This document shows, piece after piece, positions 22,344 to 35,253 of a stretch of DNA of 64,000 nucleotides. The DNA lies in contig JAMWFC010000116.1 of NCBI GenBank assembly GCA_027475525.1, positions 2,727,826-2,791,825 on the forward strand, given 5' to 3'. The stretch comes from Macrolepiota albuminosa. Taxonomy: Eukaryota; Basidiomycota; Agaricomycetes; Agaricales; Agaricaceae. Under the pieces are notes generated by a model. The model worked only from the letters and a program-made list of their open reading frames with translations, had not been told where the DNA came from and searched no databases. Each line of letters starts with the position of its first letter. The first letter of the stretch is position 1. Both the position numbers and the translations under genes were made by a program.

Positions 22344-25300
22344 CTAGATAAACACCTGGAGTGGATGACGATCATACACATTCTGACCTTCACTTAGCTC
22401 TCCAAGATCTGGATAGAATGGAACCATAGCATCTGATGCACCTAGATAAAGTGCATTGTAAATGCGCCAATAAACTTCCCTGACCTTCCTTGCGGGGTGG
22501 AAGAGTCCCTGAAGTACATAGCTCAGCAGAACACCTGGTCCCAATGTCACTCGCATCGCTTCAATGGCTTCCATTACTGCGCCAATGACGTGAGGAGAAG
22601 TCTCGAAACAATTGGGCCATACAAGATTCATGAGGTGCATCATTGAATCTTCGCACCCGAGGCCAGCAACACCAAGTGCCAAGTGCTTCACGATGGTGCT
22701 GGCCGTCTGTCGATGAACGAGGTCACGGTCAGTAAGGGCGTCCTCAAGCATGGTGACAACCGAGTCGCAATAGTAAGCCGACTGGGGTCCAACGTATTCG
22801 AAAACGAAGGACAAGGCTTTCAAACAACCTGTCCGTACATTGAGTTCAGCCGTCCGATATTCGTTTAGGATAGCCGGTATGCATGTGAAGGCTGGAAAAT
22901 CGAGGAGGTCAATTTGTGTTCAATCAATTAATCAAGTGATTAACTCACGTCCACAAGTCTCGGCCACAATAGCAATGGCGACAGTACTACATACTCGGCT
23001 TTGCCGCTCTTGTACCCGTAGATTTGTCAGGAGAACGGACAAGACGTCTTGTGGGCCCAAACTCTTGGCAATGTAACCGAAAGAGTTGACAGCTGCACGA
23101 CGAATGCCCTTTTTGTGCGCCTTCAAGAGATCAAGGAGCTCGAAACAGATACGCATCCACTCGCGAGCAGGAACAAACTCGGCTCCACGATCAGCTGTAC
23201 AAAAGAAATATAGTCAACATCTCATTTCATAAGGGTGGGAGATACTTACCGATACGTCCAATCAAGTTAATGGATGCCTCTTGCACTTTTTCATGTCTGT
23301 TACGCAGAATTGGCGTCATGCGAGGCACTATGAAATCGTTAGTTAGCAAGTGTGCGACCTGAAAAAAAACCAGTACTCACAAAGATCTTTTACGGGCGGA
23401 TTCATCTGAGTCATACCAACAACGTTCGCAATAGCACCCTCGGCAGCAATAATGCTTCCAAGAGTATCAGGATACTCCTCTCCGAGCTGTTCGAAAAGAA
23501 CAAGACCCAGCTTGCTGAGGAGTTGATCTTCACCGCATTGTTTGATGACAACCGCAAGACGTGTCGTCAAATCCGCCGCCTGTTGCCGGATCTTGGCACT
23601 TTTATTGTTAAGACGCCAGAGGACAGTGGAGACAATTTGGGTAAGGTATGGCTTGACGCGAATGCCCAAAGCATTGACGACAGTTCCAAATCCGTCTAAC
23701 ATGACCTGATCCTCCGTAGTTTGCTCCTGGAAAGAATAGATAATTCCATCAACCAATCTGACCTCTAATCGCTCGTCGATGTCGGATGCCCCAAGAGTCG
23801 CGACAACCTTCGTAATAGTTTCCATTACCATCTTACGGTAGGGTTCAGCCTCATCCTTGAGCTCGTTCACGATTCTCCCAACGATTTCTGCGACGCCAGC
23901 CTTCTGAGCGAGCTCAACAGTAGTTTCAACGACCTGACGATAATTCCTGCGGTCTAATGCCATGCGACGAACCCAGAATGCCTTGAAGAAATCGGGCAGA
24001 ATGTCTTGCTTAATGTAGGCAGGGGTAACACCCTCGGTGGCGGCGCACTGTTTGACAACCTTTAAGACAATCTTCTTCATTTCTTCGTCTGATGTTTGAA
24101 ATTCTCGGATGAGAATAACGGTCACTTCCTTGGTGTAATAGGAGGCATATTCGGGATCCATGAGAGGGATAATGAATCCAATGGCTTTCAGGAAAGCAGC
24201 CAAGCCTTTGCCACGATGTAGACGAATGCCCAACCACAGAGGCTTGAGAACATTGTCGAACGATTCTATACCATAAGGTGCGGCAGCCTCAGCAAGAGCA
24301 GCCAAGCCCAAAGCCGTCATTGTTCGGACTTTCTGCTGTTCGTCGGATAGTCCATGAGCGATACAGTCCACCAGATTACGCAGATGAGGAAGTACTGCAC
24401 ATCCCATCATGATAGCAATTTGCTGTACGATACGAATGCCGGTATGCCTAGCTTGCCAGGATTTTTTGGATCTACAAACAGCTTTCAAAAAGGGTAGCAG
24501 CGACGGAATACCAAGAGCAGACGCGACGACAGAGAATGCACGGGCAGTAGTATTTCGGACATATTCATCAGCATGGTCGATGTCAGGACGCATGGTAGAA
24601 ATCATGTGGGCAAGACCAGCGGCTTTGGAAAGGTTGGATATGATTTCTCGACCTTCGACACGTGCATAATAATCTTCGTCAATAAGAAGAGGCTCAATAA
24701 CGACGAGGATTTTATGAACGTAAGGCCGGACAAGGTCATCAAGTTTGTAAAGCACGCGATCAATGACCTTGACAAGAAGATGACGCTCTTGGTCTTCTAG
24801 CGTGCGCTCCATGAGAAGAGGCAAAATTTTATCGAAGAGCGGGCCTGCGCCGAATTCGCGTGCTTTGTCAGTGATCTGCCTAAGGGCAGTCTTGCGAACA
24901 GGGGGAGTTCCGTTCTTTATCTTGAGAAGTAACCGCATAATTTTCCTTTCCTTCATCTCGTCTACTGTTAGTTCAGTTTCATCCTCTTCCTTAAGAATTT
25001 TAGCAAAATACTGTGCGTCTTCGGGCTTGAAAAAAGCGAGATTCCCAACACCTGGTATTTCAGTAGGCAATTCTGGAGCAAGCCCGGCGGCGGCAGCAGC
25101 AGCAGCAGCATCCGAACTCTCCTGTATCTGAAAGCCTCCAAGATCGCCGATGGGAGTTGCCATTAATTTGCGAGGTGTGATTAAAGGCGCGTAACCAGGA
25201 GGAGGAGTAACGATTGCATAACCAGTGGCAGGAAGAGCAGCGTCAAGCTCTTCATCGGTGAGGTATCGATTATGCTTGTCCTCTTGCATGAAGCCTGGTG

Positions 25301-25970
25301 CATTCATGATAATTGCTTGCATAGGGGCATCCACATTTGCCTGAACGGGAGTTTGATCCCAACGAGAACGTTTGGCGGGCATTTCTGCTCCAGCGGCTTC
25401 ATCAGTAGGAGTAGCATCCCACCTCGACCGACGCTTTTTGGTAACGGCCTCACCACCAGGTTCATTGGGGTTGACATTTTCGTCAGCAGGTTCACTAACG
25501 TCCCATCGACGCTTGCGCTTCGAACCAGCCAACTCCTTCTCTTTCGCAATGGCTAGCTCCTTTGCAGCTGCCAACTCTCTCGCGACGTCTTCCAGCTCCG
25601 CTGCAGGAGGGGTCCTGTCAAGATCCATCTTCATCTTCCCTTCTTCCCGCTCCTTTCTCTCCTTCTCTTCAATGGCTCGTTTCACTCTGAGCTCCTCCTG
25701 CTCTAGCCTCGACAGACGCATGGCATCTTTATAGCCTCCCTCGACATCATTCCCATCCCCCGATTGAGCGAACGCATCCGCACTGTCAACAGCTACACGG
25801 TTGAAACGACGATTGTGGTAGTCGGACTGACGAGCGGCAATTTGACGTTTGGAGGCTGTTTCGGCAAATGGGTCGACATTCTCTTCCTCGGCGAGGTCAG
25901 CAAACTCTTGAAGGACCTCTTTGGGAACTGTATAGGAGTCTATCAATCTGGGAGAGCCGGTTGGAGACAT
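22344..25970 (-). CDS. SF3B1: Splicing factor 3B subunit 1 (U2 snRNP, SF3B1/Prp10/Hsh155)
   Basis: Four exons (25970-23381, 23327-23250, 23194-22949, 22891-22344) give about 1,153 residues, against roughly 1,300 in human. The N-terminal part carries a [13 protein letters not shown] segment, Lys/Arg-rich RKRRWD repeats (three RWD-type motifs, which in the human protein are phosphorylation/ULM sites) and a charged coiled coil; the C-terminal two thirds are the HEAT superhelix. Cancer-hotspot positions are recognisable: EYVRNTT keeps the Arg of R625, ARHTGI keeps the His of H662, QQKVRT keeps the Lys of K700, while the K666 equivalent is Arg (HTGIR). The protein clamps the branch-point helix in the U2 snRNP. 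The N-terminus is shorter than in animals and the start could lie upstream (in-frame ATG at 26033). A TATATA lies about 95 bp upstream of 25970. Confidence 0.95.
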
Positions 25971-26020
25971 TATACCTCCGGACTTGCGCGTTGGATGGGA
26001 TAGACTAAGTTGTCTACGGC

Positions 26021-26245
26021 TCAGGATGACCAATATTCTGAACTATATTCCCACGCTGTGGAGTATATAAGCCTTACAATTTTCCATTTCTTTCTCTCAA
26101 ACCACACGTACTCAGTGAGTATCAACTCTTGCTTCTCTGTGATGATTTCTTTGCCGCCCCAGGCGTAGCCTAGTGCGTTGACGATCGGCAGAGCACATAG
26201 CCAAACAGTTGCACCTCTGATTTTCTCAGTCATTAACCCGTTCAT
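26021..26245 (-). CDS. Possible small single-pass membrane protein (74 aa)
   Basis: An open frame beginning [11 protein letters not shown], with a hydrophobic segment ([15 protein letters not shown]) and a charged/aromatic tail ([10 protein letters not shown] ... EYSSEYWSS). Its composition looks protein-like and resembles small mitochondrial inner-membrane proteins, but I do not recognise a family. It ends only about 50 bp upstream of the SF3B1 start on the same strand and contains the TATATA that could serve SF3B1, so it may simply be promoter sequence. Confidence 0.3.
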   Translation of the reverse strand: MNGLMTEKIRGATVWLCALPIVNALGYAWGGKEIITEKQELILTEYVWFERKKWKIVRLIYSTAWEYSSEYWSS

Positions 26246-26888
26246 TTCTAATGCCCTTCTCCTAGGTCCTGCTGCACTCCTCTCCCCTCTCGTTTCTTCC
26301 TGTGTCCTGTTTCTCAAATGGTTTAGGTCAGTTTCAGTTCATTTCTATCGCATGATGTGACATATACACCTAACTCTGGAGTCATTGACGATGGAGAAAA
26401 ATCCACAAAAAAACTAAGAACAGCCAGCTGATATTTTTTTCGTGTTTTTTTGTTGTCAAATCATATTCATATTCCTTACTGACGTTTTCACTTTCAGGAA
26501 TGTATCATTCTCCCATTGTCGTACATATTGTATTTATGTTTCCATCCATTCACGCATCCTGGCGTTTTATGAGCAGTTGTCGACCCACTTGGAAATAGTA
26601 TGCTGTTGAGCGTCAACTTAAAAGGATGTGCGAATAAGATTGAGAACTACATGATGGCGCGATGAAGTGGTCGCAAAAGGTCACAAACTGGAAACGGGCT
26701 ATCCACGTGATTGAACGCGTACTCGTCGGCCGCCGGTAAGGTGACGCGGAACGGCAACGATCCAGCTCTGCCGAGAGGATTCGCGTCTCGATGCGGCTGA
26801 TGACATGTACATAAAGCATCGAAATTTCAATGCCATGCCCAAATAACCCGCTCGAGTCTGTCTCCCAAGTATCCTTATTTCTAGTGTC

Positions 26889-27481
26889 ATGCATCCCTAC
26901 GGTCCAGGTCACTTCTGGTATCGAGGCTGGTACCACGGTCCCAGCCGTATTCTCTGGTTTACATTTGGCGCAGTTGCTGCATCACTTTGGGCGAGACATG
27001 GAGAACGAATGGGGTGGCACGGTACTTACCATCATATCAACTGTGTCCGTTCTCCAGTACAACAATCTGTCCTGTCGACCCAGACAGAACCCGTTGATCC
27101 CTGGAGTGCACGTGGAGTGTCGAGAGCCGTCAATGGAGTTGCCGCAGAGCCTATGAGTAGCGATGACAAGAAACGATTGGCCGAGCTAGGCGCGTCTGCT
27201 GGCGACAAGGTATTTGCGTTCATGATGACGATATTGATTATCTCAATTCTCCTAATCATTAAATGGTCTTTAGTTGGCAGAATTATCCGAAGCAACACTT
27301 GACACTGTTTTAACTACTGTCGAAGTTCTAAAAGCAGTGAGTTTCATAGTTTTCAATGTGCTATTTTAATGTGCTGATACTTACCTTACTGCTACAGAAA
27401 CTGGCAGAACATCGAGCTGAACGGGAGAAACAACAGGAAGAAGAACGCCGCCGAAAAGAGGATTCTTCCCGTCTTGTATGA
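26889..27481 (+). CDS. Hypothetical small protein, Trp/Gly/His-rich N-terminus and charged C-terminus
   Basis: Three exons (26889-27209, 27274-27336, 27398-27481) with good GT-AG borders give 155 residues. The N-terminus (HPYGPGHFWYRGWYHGPSR) is rich in aromatic residues and Gly and leads into a short hydrophobic stretch (about residues 20-33). The middle is polar and the C-terminus is a Lys/Glu/Arg helix (EHRAEREKQQEEERRRKE). I do not recognise a named family; the type is common as a fungal hypothetical protein. It is convergent with the SLC35F gene (150 bp between stops). The start is the ATG that opens this frame; another in-frame ATG upstream was not found. Confidence 0.6.
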
Positions 27482-27631
27482 GTAATTTTGGTACCTGCTT
27501 ATCCGGACAATCGGACTTGTAAATTCTCTCTATTACATGGTCACTATTCTTTTCAACGCCTCCATATATTTGTTATCATCAAACGTGACGGTACAAACTC
27601 AGATATGGCTTGCTAAGCCGATGGGGCTGAG

Positions 27632-29475
27632 TCAATAAACGAGTTCTGCGCGACGTTCATCTCCACGTTTGTCTCCACGTTTATTGACATAGGAGGGTGC
27701 AGTAGGATTCAAATCTCCTTGCTCTTCGGCTACATGGTGCTGTTAGTTTCATTTGTAAGGACCAATCTATCCACATACGTGTCGAGTACCAGAAGTAAGT
27801 GACGAGACCAACAATGATCACAACATAAGCAATGAAGTAAAGCCAGTACGGATGGTAATGCTGTCAAATTCGTTTAGTCAACACACAGAGAACACAACGG
27901 TGGGCTTTACGTAGAGGAAAAGTCCTACAATGAGAACCGTGTTACTATACTGGCTCAGCTGTGGGGAACCCATGAACGCACCGAATAGTAATCCCCAGAA
28001 ATCACTGGTCAGGAGGCTGAGGTTATAATATGTCGATGAAGCTAAGCGATAGAGCATAGGAGCGACGGTGTAAAGGATAAACATTGCTGAAGGGCAATGA
28101 ATTGATAGAAAAACAACATGAGTAGGTGACGAACCCGAAGTGTAAGCAATTAGTATGCCAACTGAAGAAATGATAATCAGTGATGTCATGAGACTGGAGA
28201 GTATCATGTTATGCACTTGTCATGCGGTTCCAAGAGGCGAGCTTCATCGCGCCATGTTCAAGTCCGGCTGCTTGAATTCCATTGATCAGGGTTCCCCACA
28301 TGCCAAGCTGGCCAACTACCTGAAGAAAGTCAGGAATGGACAAAATGAATTTAAAAAGGTACCAACTTCATATAGAGGACGTTTTCTGACGAAAAACTCC
28401 TCCGTGGCATTGGCTGCAAGACACTACATTAGCAAGATATGACTAGTAGTCTATAGGCTACTTACAGAGACCATAAAGTGTAGCACCTGCGATCATGAAA
28501 CCATCACCTTTGGCCCTGTCAAGCGCTGTCCAACCCTTGTCTGTGAGCTCGTCAGAGGCTACTAATAGCCCGAGCCCAGCGATACATATAAGGACGCCCT
28601 TATGCGATTATCAGAAAAAAAAAGAGGGTTTACACCAGGAGGAACGCAGATACGGACCAGAATTTGAGTCCAATGGTATCTAGGGCGCATGTAAACCCAG
28701 GAGACAAACATACAAACGGGAATTGCCCAACTGCATCTCCACGATTAGAAAGGCGTAGAAGCGATAGGCATACTTCAACTTACGCGTCTAATAGCATGCA
28801 AGAAAGCAAGTCGGTGTATTGGTATGCCTGTATCAAATCAATTGCATAGTCGTTGCTCAACTTCAGGCTCATACCTTAACCACGAGGAAATTGCCTTCGA
28901 CATCGAAGGCAGCAAGAATGAAGTCTAATACAAACATCAGTCGCAGCATGCAGCAGAACGTTTAGCAACATACATTTCCATCCATCTCGAAATACCATCT
29001 TCCCCCAACCTTTGAATCCGTCTTATATGTGCTATATTGAGCAAACGAACGAGCAAGGTATTTCAGAGAATGAACACACATTGATATAATGTATAAGGTG
29101 TATAGACCAAGAATATGGAGAAATATCTGTAGCGACCTCGGATAAATGCATTCAGATAAAGAATTGGCAGGATACACACAGAAAGAATGTCTGTGTAGTC
29201 GGGAGAGCCCAGTTTCTATTTACTAACTCCGTCGTTGTAACGTTTGTACATGTTATACACAGGGCAACGATTTGTCCACTGAACAAGGCAAGGGCAAATC
29301 GGCGAGTCCAAATGCTTTTCCATCGACGAGCAAAACTTTTTGCAAATTTTCCTGGTGATGAATAGACCAATGGAGGACGATTGGGAACAGTATGACTGAA
29401 AGATTCTGGACGGTCAACGTCGACAAGTGATTCCGCTTTCTTCCTGGCTTGATCTGGAAGGTATGTCGAAGACAT
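27632..29475 (-). CDS. SLC35F1/F2/F6-type (DUF914) solute transporter
   Basis: Thirteen short exons sum to 407 residues: 29475-29180, 29126-29080, 29021-28974, 28924-28875, 28827-28784, 28730-28658, 28598-28466, 28413-28367, 28319-28217, 28161-28136, 28087-27911, 27860-27778, 27728-27632. The hydrophilic N-terminus is followed by about ten membrane segments. Family marks are DVEGNFLVVKAYQYT, LLDAWAIPV, GATLYGLSNATEEFFV, and GQLGMWGTLINGIQ, matching human SLC35F2 (DVEANYVIVRAYQYT, LLDCFGIPV). The family belongs to the drug/metabolite transporter superfamily; the substrate is uncertain. Fungal members localise to internal membranes by analogy. Confidence 0.85.
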
Positions 29476-30508
29476 GGTGAGTTGGTAGTAACTATCCTCT
29501 GTTGATGGATAGAGATACTTCGAGAGAGAAGCGGCTCAGGCTGCAGTGCTTGGCGAGATTTTGTACGTAGATTCAGCGGAGATCAATATATTATATTTTT
29601 GACCAATGAGCCGATTGCATTCAGATTGCCGAATTGCCGAGGCAACAGATTGTGCCTTGGTAGGAGAGAAGTTCAGGTCTCGGGACCACGATGATCGTGT
29701 GTATTGTAGACGGTTGCAGAATGGTGCATGGGATCATCAGAATACATATTATTTCCATTCAAGAAACAACGTAATGAGCCATTAAGCAAAAAATTGTTTC
29801 CTGCCAACAATGTCTGCCGATTACTATGCCGTTATCTGCTGAATGACGATAGACACCGGTAAGAATGAAACAGTGGTAAACCTATTTCAGGCTATCTATG
29901 AAGGGCAAGGAAGACGCTCTTGTTTGTGAACGATAACTCCTCAATTCTGTTTCTTCTCGAGGACTGCCGAAAAACCGCTGAACTCATTTTAATTCTCCTT
30001 TTACAAATTCCGCTGAATATTAATTTCAGGATCCGGACCTGGAAAAGTTTACGGCTCGAAGAGAAAGAGAGATGGTTGAGTTGCAGAAGACAAGCATGAT
30101 TCTGTACATTAAGTAAACCAGAGAGGAATCTATGTGCATGGGCAGCCTCAAACAGCCCGGAGGATGGGATAGATATAAGTCAAAGGTTCAACGTTCAGTA
30201 CTCAGTGATGGCTGTTATCAAGACCTGATTATGAGGCTGGCGGGGAAGAACAAGTTCAAAATTTGTTCGTGAAATGTTGTCAAACTGACGTTGCGAACTC
30301 CTTATGGACCTTCAATTCTCTTTTGGCAGCTCATAAAAGTTTCCGAAATTCAGCGCTTCGACCAAAGTAAACTGAACAACTGAACAAGGGAAATTGAGTA
30401 TGTATCCCTATTTCCACGAAAGTACCACAATTTCCGGTTGATAAGCACTAGTACTTCAGCTTGATATATAATATATATTTATGATTCGGTCCGGTACTTC
30501 CTATTTCA

Positions 30509-30883
30509 ATGGCCTTGAAACGTAAATCTATTGTACACGAAACCTGTTCACTCGAATCGAAGACACGGGAATTGTTCTGTCAAGAAGCAACGGAACAAGC
30601 ACGTAACAAACTTTACTCAGCTGCCTATCGCGTAATTGGCGCCTGCGCTGTAATGTATCTAGCCATGCAGAGTTCTGACAGATCCGACGAGCAGTGCAAA
30701 ATTTCGTCATGTAGTAAGCCATCAGATTCACTTGAGCGAGTACTCTGGGCTCACCTCAACGTTATTCACAACTCTGACCCATATAGAGTCGTAAGTCTCC
30801 GCCGTGGATGCCATTGCAATTGCAATCTAACTTGTACCCTATAGGAGCAGATGATTCAGAGACACTGTTCCGTCTGGCAGTAG
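30509..30883 (+). CDS. Possible two-exon hypothetical gene (106 aa)
   Basis: An open frame from MALKRKSIVHE to 30790, then a 54-nt GT-AG intron (GTAAGT ... CTATAG) and a short last exon 30845-30883 ending in TAG. A TATA-rich stretch lies about 40 bp upstream (30460-30480). No recognisable domain; Cys and charged residues are scattered. The rest of 29,476-31,684 (about 2.2 kb) shows no supported gene on either strand, so this could be chance. Confidence 0.3.
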
Positions 30884-31684
30884 GGAATTAATTATTCGGA
30901 TTTTGCATTTTTTCAAGTCGGTCTGTCAGTGACGCTGCGGTCGGAAGAGTGCGGATTTGAAGAATCCATTCATGTAATGAGCGGAAGACATACAAGTTCG
31001 AACATGAGAACCAATGTAACGCACTCCATGGTGGGGACCTTCACTGAGCACTACCGCCGACTTACCATTAGTGAATTACTCGAAATTTGGCTTCACCTCT
31101 TCCATAATGAATGATGGGATACTTTGTGGATAAACTTGGCTTGAAGTGCGATTGATCTACCACAACTTTTAGCTGCACATGTCTCTCGTTTATTAATGCC
31201 AATCAATCTGCAGTGTTACGCAATGGTGCAGGCGAGAGTGCAGGCAAGAATGCATCGTATATTAGCTTGAGCTGCAAAATTTTTAGTCCCTCGTGTTAAG
31301 TATCTACCATCATTAGATGTAACAATACAAATCCTCCGACATAACCATCGAATGATTATCGACCATGGGCGATCTGGTTATAATCATCTTTAGCATGCAA
31401 AACTTGTCATTCCTATTCTCCTTCAAGTTGTCCTTCTTTGTGAATCATTCGTGTATGTTCGCTGTTGACAAAATCATCTCATATACTTAATGGCATATTG
31501 AGGTGTGAAGCATTCTTTGAAGGGTGAAGGCATTATCAACAAATTAGCAAGCTAGGTTTTCTCTTTTTTTCTGCACATTGATATGTCAGACACAAGGTGC
31601 CTTCCGAGTGCTCTGTGTTCTTAAGCCTCAATTAACCTTTACCGCTTAGGCTCGACATCGCTATGCAAGGGTATTTCTGGCAAA

Positions 31685-34400
31685 ATGGCTACAATTGAGT
31701 CCGATACACAATACCCAAATACGGTGAGAGTTTTCTTTGCTAAGCGCAAGGCACGATCATATACATCAATAGTCACCGACTACATAAGTAGATGTTTTCT
31801 CCCATTTCCCTCTCCTTCCTTAAGGCTCCGTTGCAAGAACGTCCGCGTTTCGTGGACTATACCTCACCGTTTCTGGAAATTCCATCAGTTGCCAGTGGCA
31901 GACTTAGCTGATTGTCAATTCCTTCCGCCAATGTGGCCGTTTACTCACTCTTATCTGTCCATTGTGGAAGACAAAAAAGTCAAGCAAAAGGATGATTTGA
32001 AATGTGTCAATCCACCAGAAGGCTCGCCTTCAGATTATGACAAGTTCACTAGTGCAACCGGTTTGTGGGCAGTTCGATATAATGTTGTTTTTGCTGACAT
32101 AAGTATCATTCACTGGCAGCGACTGAGATTGTCACTCGCATTGAGAAAGGCGAGTGGACAGCATCTCAAGTCGTAGATGCGTATATCTTCCGTGCTGCAC
32201 AAGCGCATGCAGCAACAAATTGCCTTACAGAAGGTTCGTTTTTTCTGGCCATCAATACATATAGCTGTGATGTAATTAGCTTCGTTAAATAGTCATGTTC
32301 AACTGGGCCCGGGAGCAAGCAAGAGACCTTGACAATGAATTTTCTGCAACGAAGAGGCTGCGTGGGCCATTGCATGGTGTACCGGTTAGTCCCATGACAT
32401 GAAATATAATTTCTGGGTCGTTCTCGTCTCATACACCCATAAGGCCAGTTTCAAGGATCAATGTGAGTGACGCATCAGTTGTCGTTGCGATATTGATAAA
32501 TTGACTGAGTGACAGTTGATATTGTTGGCTACGATTCCACAATTGGATTTACTCAATGGGCGAACAAGCCAGCAAAGACCAATGCAGATGTAAGTCCTCA
32601 ATTCCTGTAAACTGGAGGATTTGTTCGACGCGTTATGTTTCTTGTAGCTTGTTGCACAATTTCTGGCAGCTGGTGCCGTCTTGTTCGTGAAGACCAATGT
32701 ACCTCAAACTATGCTCGCCTTTGAGTGTTCAAATCCACTTTGGGGCCGCTCGACGAATCCATATAATGATCAATATACGTGTGGTGGTAGCTCTGGTGGT
32801 GAAGGCGCTTTACTAGCCATGGATGGTTCTGCCATTGGTATTGGTAGCGACATTGGCGGAAGTCTTCGGATACCAGCGGCTTATTGTGGAATTTATTCTC
32901 TGAAGCCTAGCACGGGACGGATAAGCTTCGGTGGGACCCGAGGTTTATCCAATCTCATTCCATTCACGATCTGAAGCTAATCTCCATGGTAGCTCCTGTG
33001 GAAGGTTTTGAAGGCATTAAGACCGTTGTTGGTCCAATGTCTCGGTGAGTGCTCTCCCAAAGTGACTCTTCAAACGACTTATGATTTTTAGTTCCGTCGA
33101 AGATCTTCGGTTGGTCTCGAGGATTGTCTTCGGTATTCAGGGTAAAGAACAGAGCATCGCACCAATCCCCTACCGTGAGATTCAACTGCCTCCCAAATTA
33201 CGCTTCGGTTACTACACCTCAGGTCTGAATCTTCCTTCACTGAAGATGAGTATCAACCGTTGATTAAACACTAGATAATTTTGTCAAGGCGTCGCCTGCG
33301 TGCCATAGGGCCGTTCTAGAGACTGTTGAGGCGCTTCGAAAGAAGGGCCACGAGTGTATCGAGTTCAATTTGCCTGGTGGCGAGTCTTCTCTGTTGCCGC
33401 ATCCCACCGATTTTTGATGAGATTCTTGCTGTACCTCAGCTCTAGAGGCATTGACTATTTTTGTTGGACTGACGGCTGCGGATGGGTACAAGAAATTGCT
33501 CAGTCATTTGGGCCCAGATCCCAAAGTGCGTTGTACAAGTTGGCCATTGAGGACAGGACTACAAATTGATGTTAACGAAAATTTTGTGATTCCATACAGG
33601 AGAACAGTCTGTGGCTGGTAACATCTGTGCCTAAGCTTCCTTGTAAGTACGCTGACCATATATATTTGGTGTTGCATGGATGACCGAGAGTTCTTTGCTT
33701 CAGTGTTCGTTCGTTCATTTGCGGCCTGGGCAATCGAGACGGTCCTCGGAGACCAGATATTTGCAAAGATAGTAAGAACAGCACGAGTACGCCCAGTGGA
33801 GGGATACACTTCGTTAATCGCCGAACGAGAGAATTTCATCAAAACCTTTCACCGTCAGGTACAAGCACGCAGAGTGTATACTGTATTGATCAACACACGT
33901 CGTTGACTCTGTGATTATTTCCTAGGTGTGGAATGAATATGGTTTCGATGGAATAATTGCACCAGTGCAAGCTGTGCCACAACTTCCACATGGGTACGCG
34001 AATTCAATCCTTTGTGGCACCATTCGTTAACATGACAATACATAGTGGATGTGACAACTTTAATGCTCTTGCCGCAGCTACTATACTCTATAATGTCCTG
34101 GATCATCCTGTAGGCTGTCTTCCTGTGACTCGTGTCGACCCTTTGAAGGATCAAATCACGCCCGAATGGACCGCTGGTCTGGGCCATGGCTCCTCATATC
34201 TAGAGAACGGAATTTTTTATGCGAAGACGCCGCTTTACAACCCGATTCAAAGTGCTGGCATGCCGGTAGGAATTCAGATCGTCGGGAAGAAATGGGAAGA
34301 GGAAAAGGTCGTGGAAATGATGCACGTCGTTGATGATGCACTTGGGAAAGACCGTGGGTTTGGGCCAGGAAGCTGGAAACCACAGGCTAAGAGCTCTTGA
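31685..34400 (+). CDS. Amidase (acetamidase / fatty-acid amide hydrolase-like, amidase signature family)
   Basis: A multi-exon gene. The core is clear: an exon with EIVTRIEKGEWTASQVVDAY (from 32120), one with FNWARE ... LRGPLHGVP (32293-32384), ASFKDQ holding the catalytic Lys, a large exon with the Gly/Ser-rich signature GGSSGGEGALLAMDGSAIGIG and SDIGGSLRIPA (about 32780-32880; Ser-cisSer-Lys triad residues present), then C-terminal exons to LPVTRVDP, PVGIQIVGKKWEEEKV and the stop at 34398-34400. The family hydrolyses amides to acid plus ammonia; fungal AmdS-type enzymes release nitrogen from acetamide-like compounds. The 5' exons before 32,120 are uncertain: the ATG at 31685 is followed by fragments that only partly resemble amidase N-termini. 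Duplication no. 9 starts within the last codons but does not change them. Confidence 0.8.
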
Positions 34401-34531
34401 GCACAGTAGTATTTCTGAATATCTCAGTGGCAAATCATTATCTTAGCGTTTTTTAACCACAGGCTAAGAGCTCTTGAGCACAGTAGTATTTCTGAATATC
34501 TCAGTGGCAAATCATTATCTTAGCGTTTTTT
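34378..34531. repeat. 77-bp tandem duplication no. 9 (probable assembly artefact)
   Basis: Identical copies 34378-34454 and 34455-34531. The copies include the amidase stop codon, so the second copy is 3' to the gene. Confidence 0.95.
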
Positions 34532-34639
34532 TCCCTTCTTTTTTTTTTGGTTTCTGTGATATAGTGGGCAACGCATTGTCTGTCAGCCTCCACTAGTCTG
34601 GACATGTGCGGGCTTGCCGCTTGTATAATATATACCGTC

Positions 34640-35060
34640 ACCTCAGTCGTGGGCCACCCTGTACTCAGCGATCAGCCAATACCCACTAAAACCGCGATTA
34701 TTTTCCTCCACGACCTCAGTGGTAATGAGCCTTCTGGCATGAGGCCTTTCCAAATTCCAGGTACCTTTCACTATCCCGCCGAATCGTTCAGCCTCCGTCG
34801 CGAGACAGTCTAGTTTCACTTTCCTCGCTATTGCGGCTTTGAGTTTAGCTTCCACCTCGTTTCTCGTGAGGGTTCTTTTCGGGTCCGAATTCCTCCCGAT
34901 TTGCAGCGGGTCTTCCAGATCGTGTGGGCCGCCTCTGCCGTCACGATCGTTCTGAATCTCCTGTCCCCTGCTGTCTCGCCTGGTTTGTTTCCGAGGATCG
35001 CGCAGCCTAGGAGGCTGCCCAGGGAGGGGTTTACGTGGGGTAGGTTTCTCAGCGAAGTCA
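34640..35060 (-). pseudogene. Fragment of a non-LTR retrotransposon (C-terminal tail after RT/RNase H)
   Basis: Read on the minus strand, two frames give pieces typical of the C-terminus of fungal LINE proteins: SLGSLLGCAILGNKPGE and TAEAAHTIWKTRC, then, after a frame change, KLKAAIARKVKLDCLATEAERFGG and GTWNLE. The order fits a Tad/CRE-like LINE end. Frameshifts and stops show that it is dead. It lies between the convergent amidase and COX23 genes. The assignment rests on pattern similarity only. Confidence 0.5.
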
Positions 35061-35253
35061 GATTATTCGTAATAAATCGTGTATAACTAATGGATAGAAG
35101 ACAATAAAATACTTTGACTGCTTTGTACTCATAGTTAAATAGCAGGGATATCGAACATAAGAGGTTGGTCAGTTTTCAAAAACAACATCGAGATACACTC
35201 CGAGATAGTTGATATTCATGTGCGCATTACAGATGTTTCATGTATCACTTCTG

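Noticed and set aside
34604..34813. Plus-strand frame with a hydrolase-like IIFLHDLSG motif
   Set aside because: Nothing upstream or downstream continues it and the opposite strand carries LINE-like sequence; a chance match.
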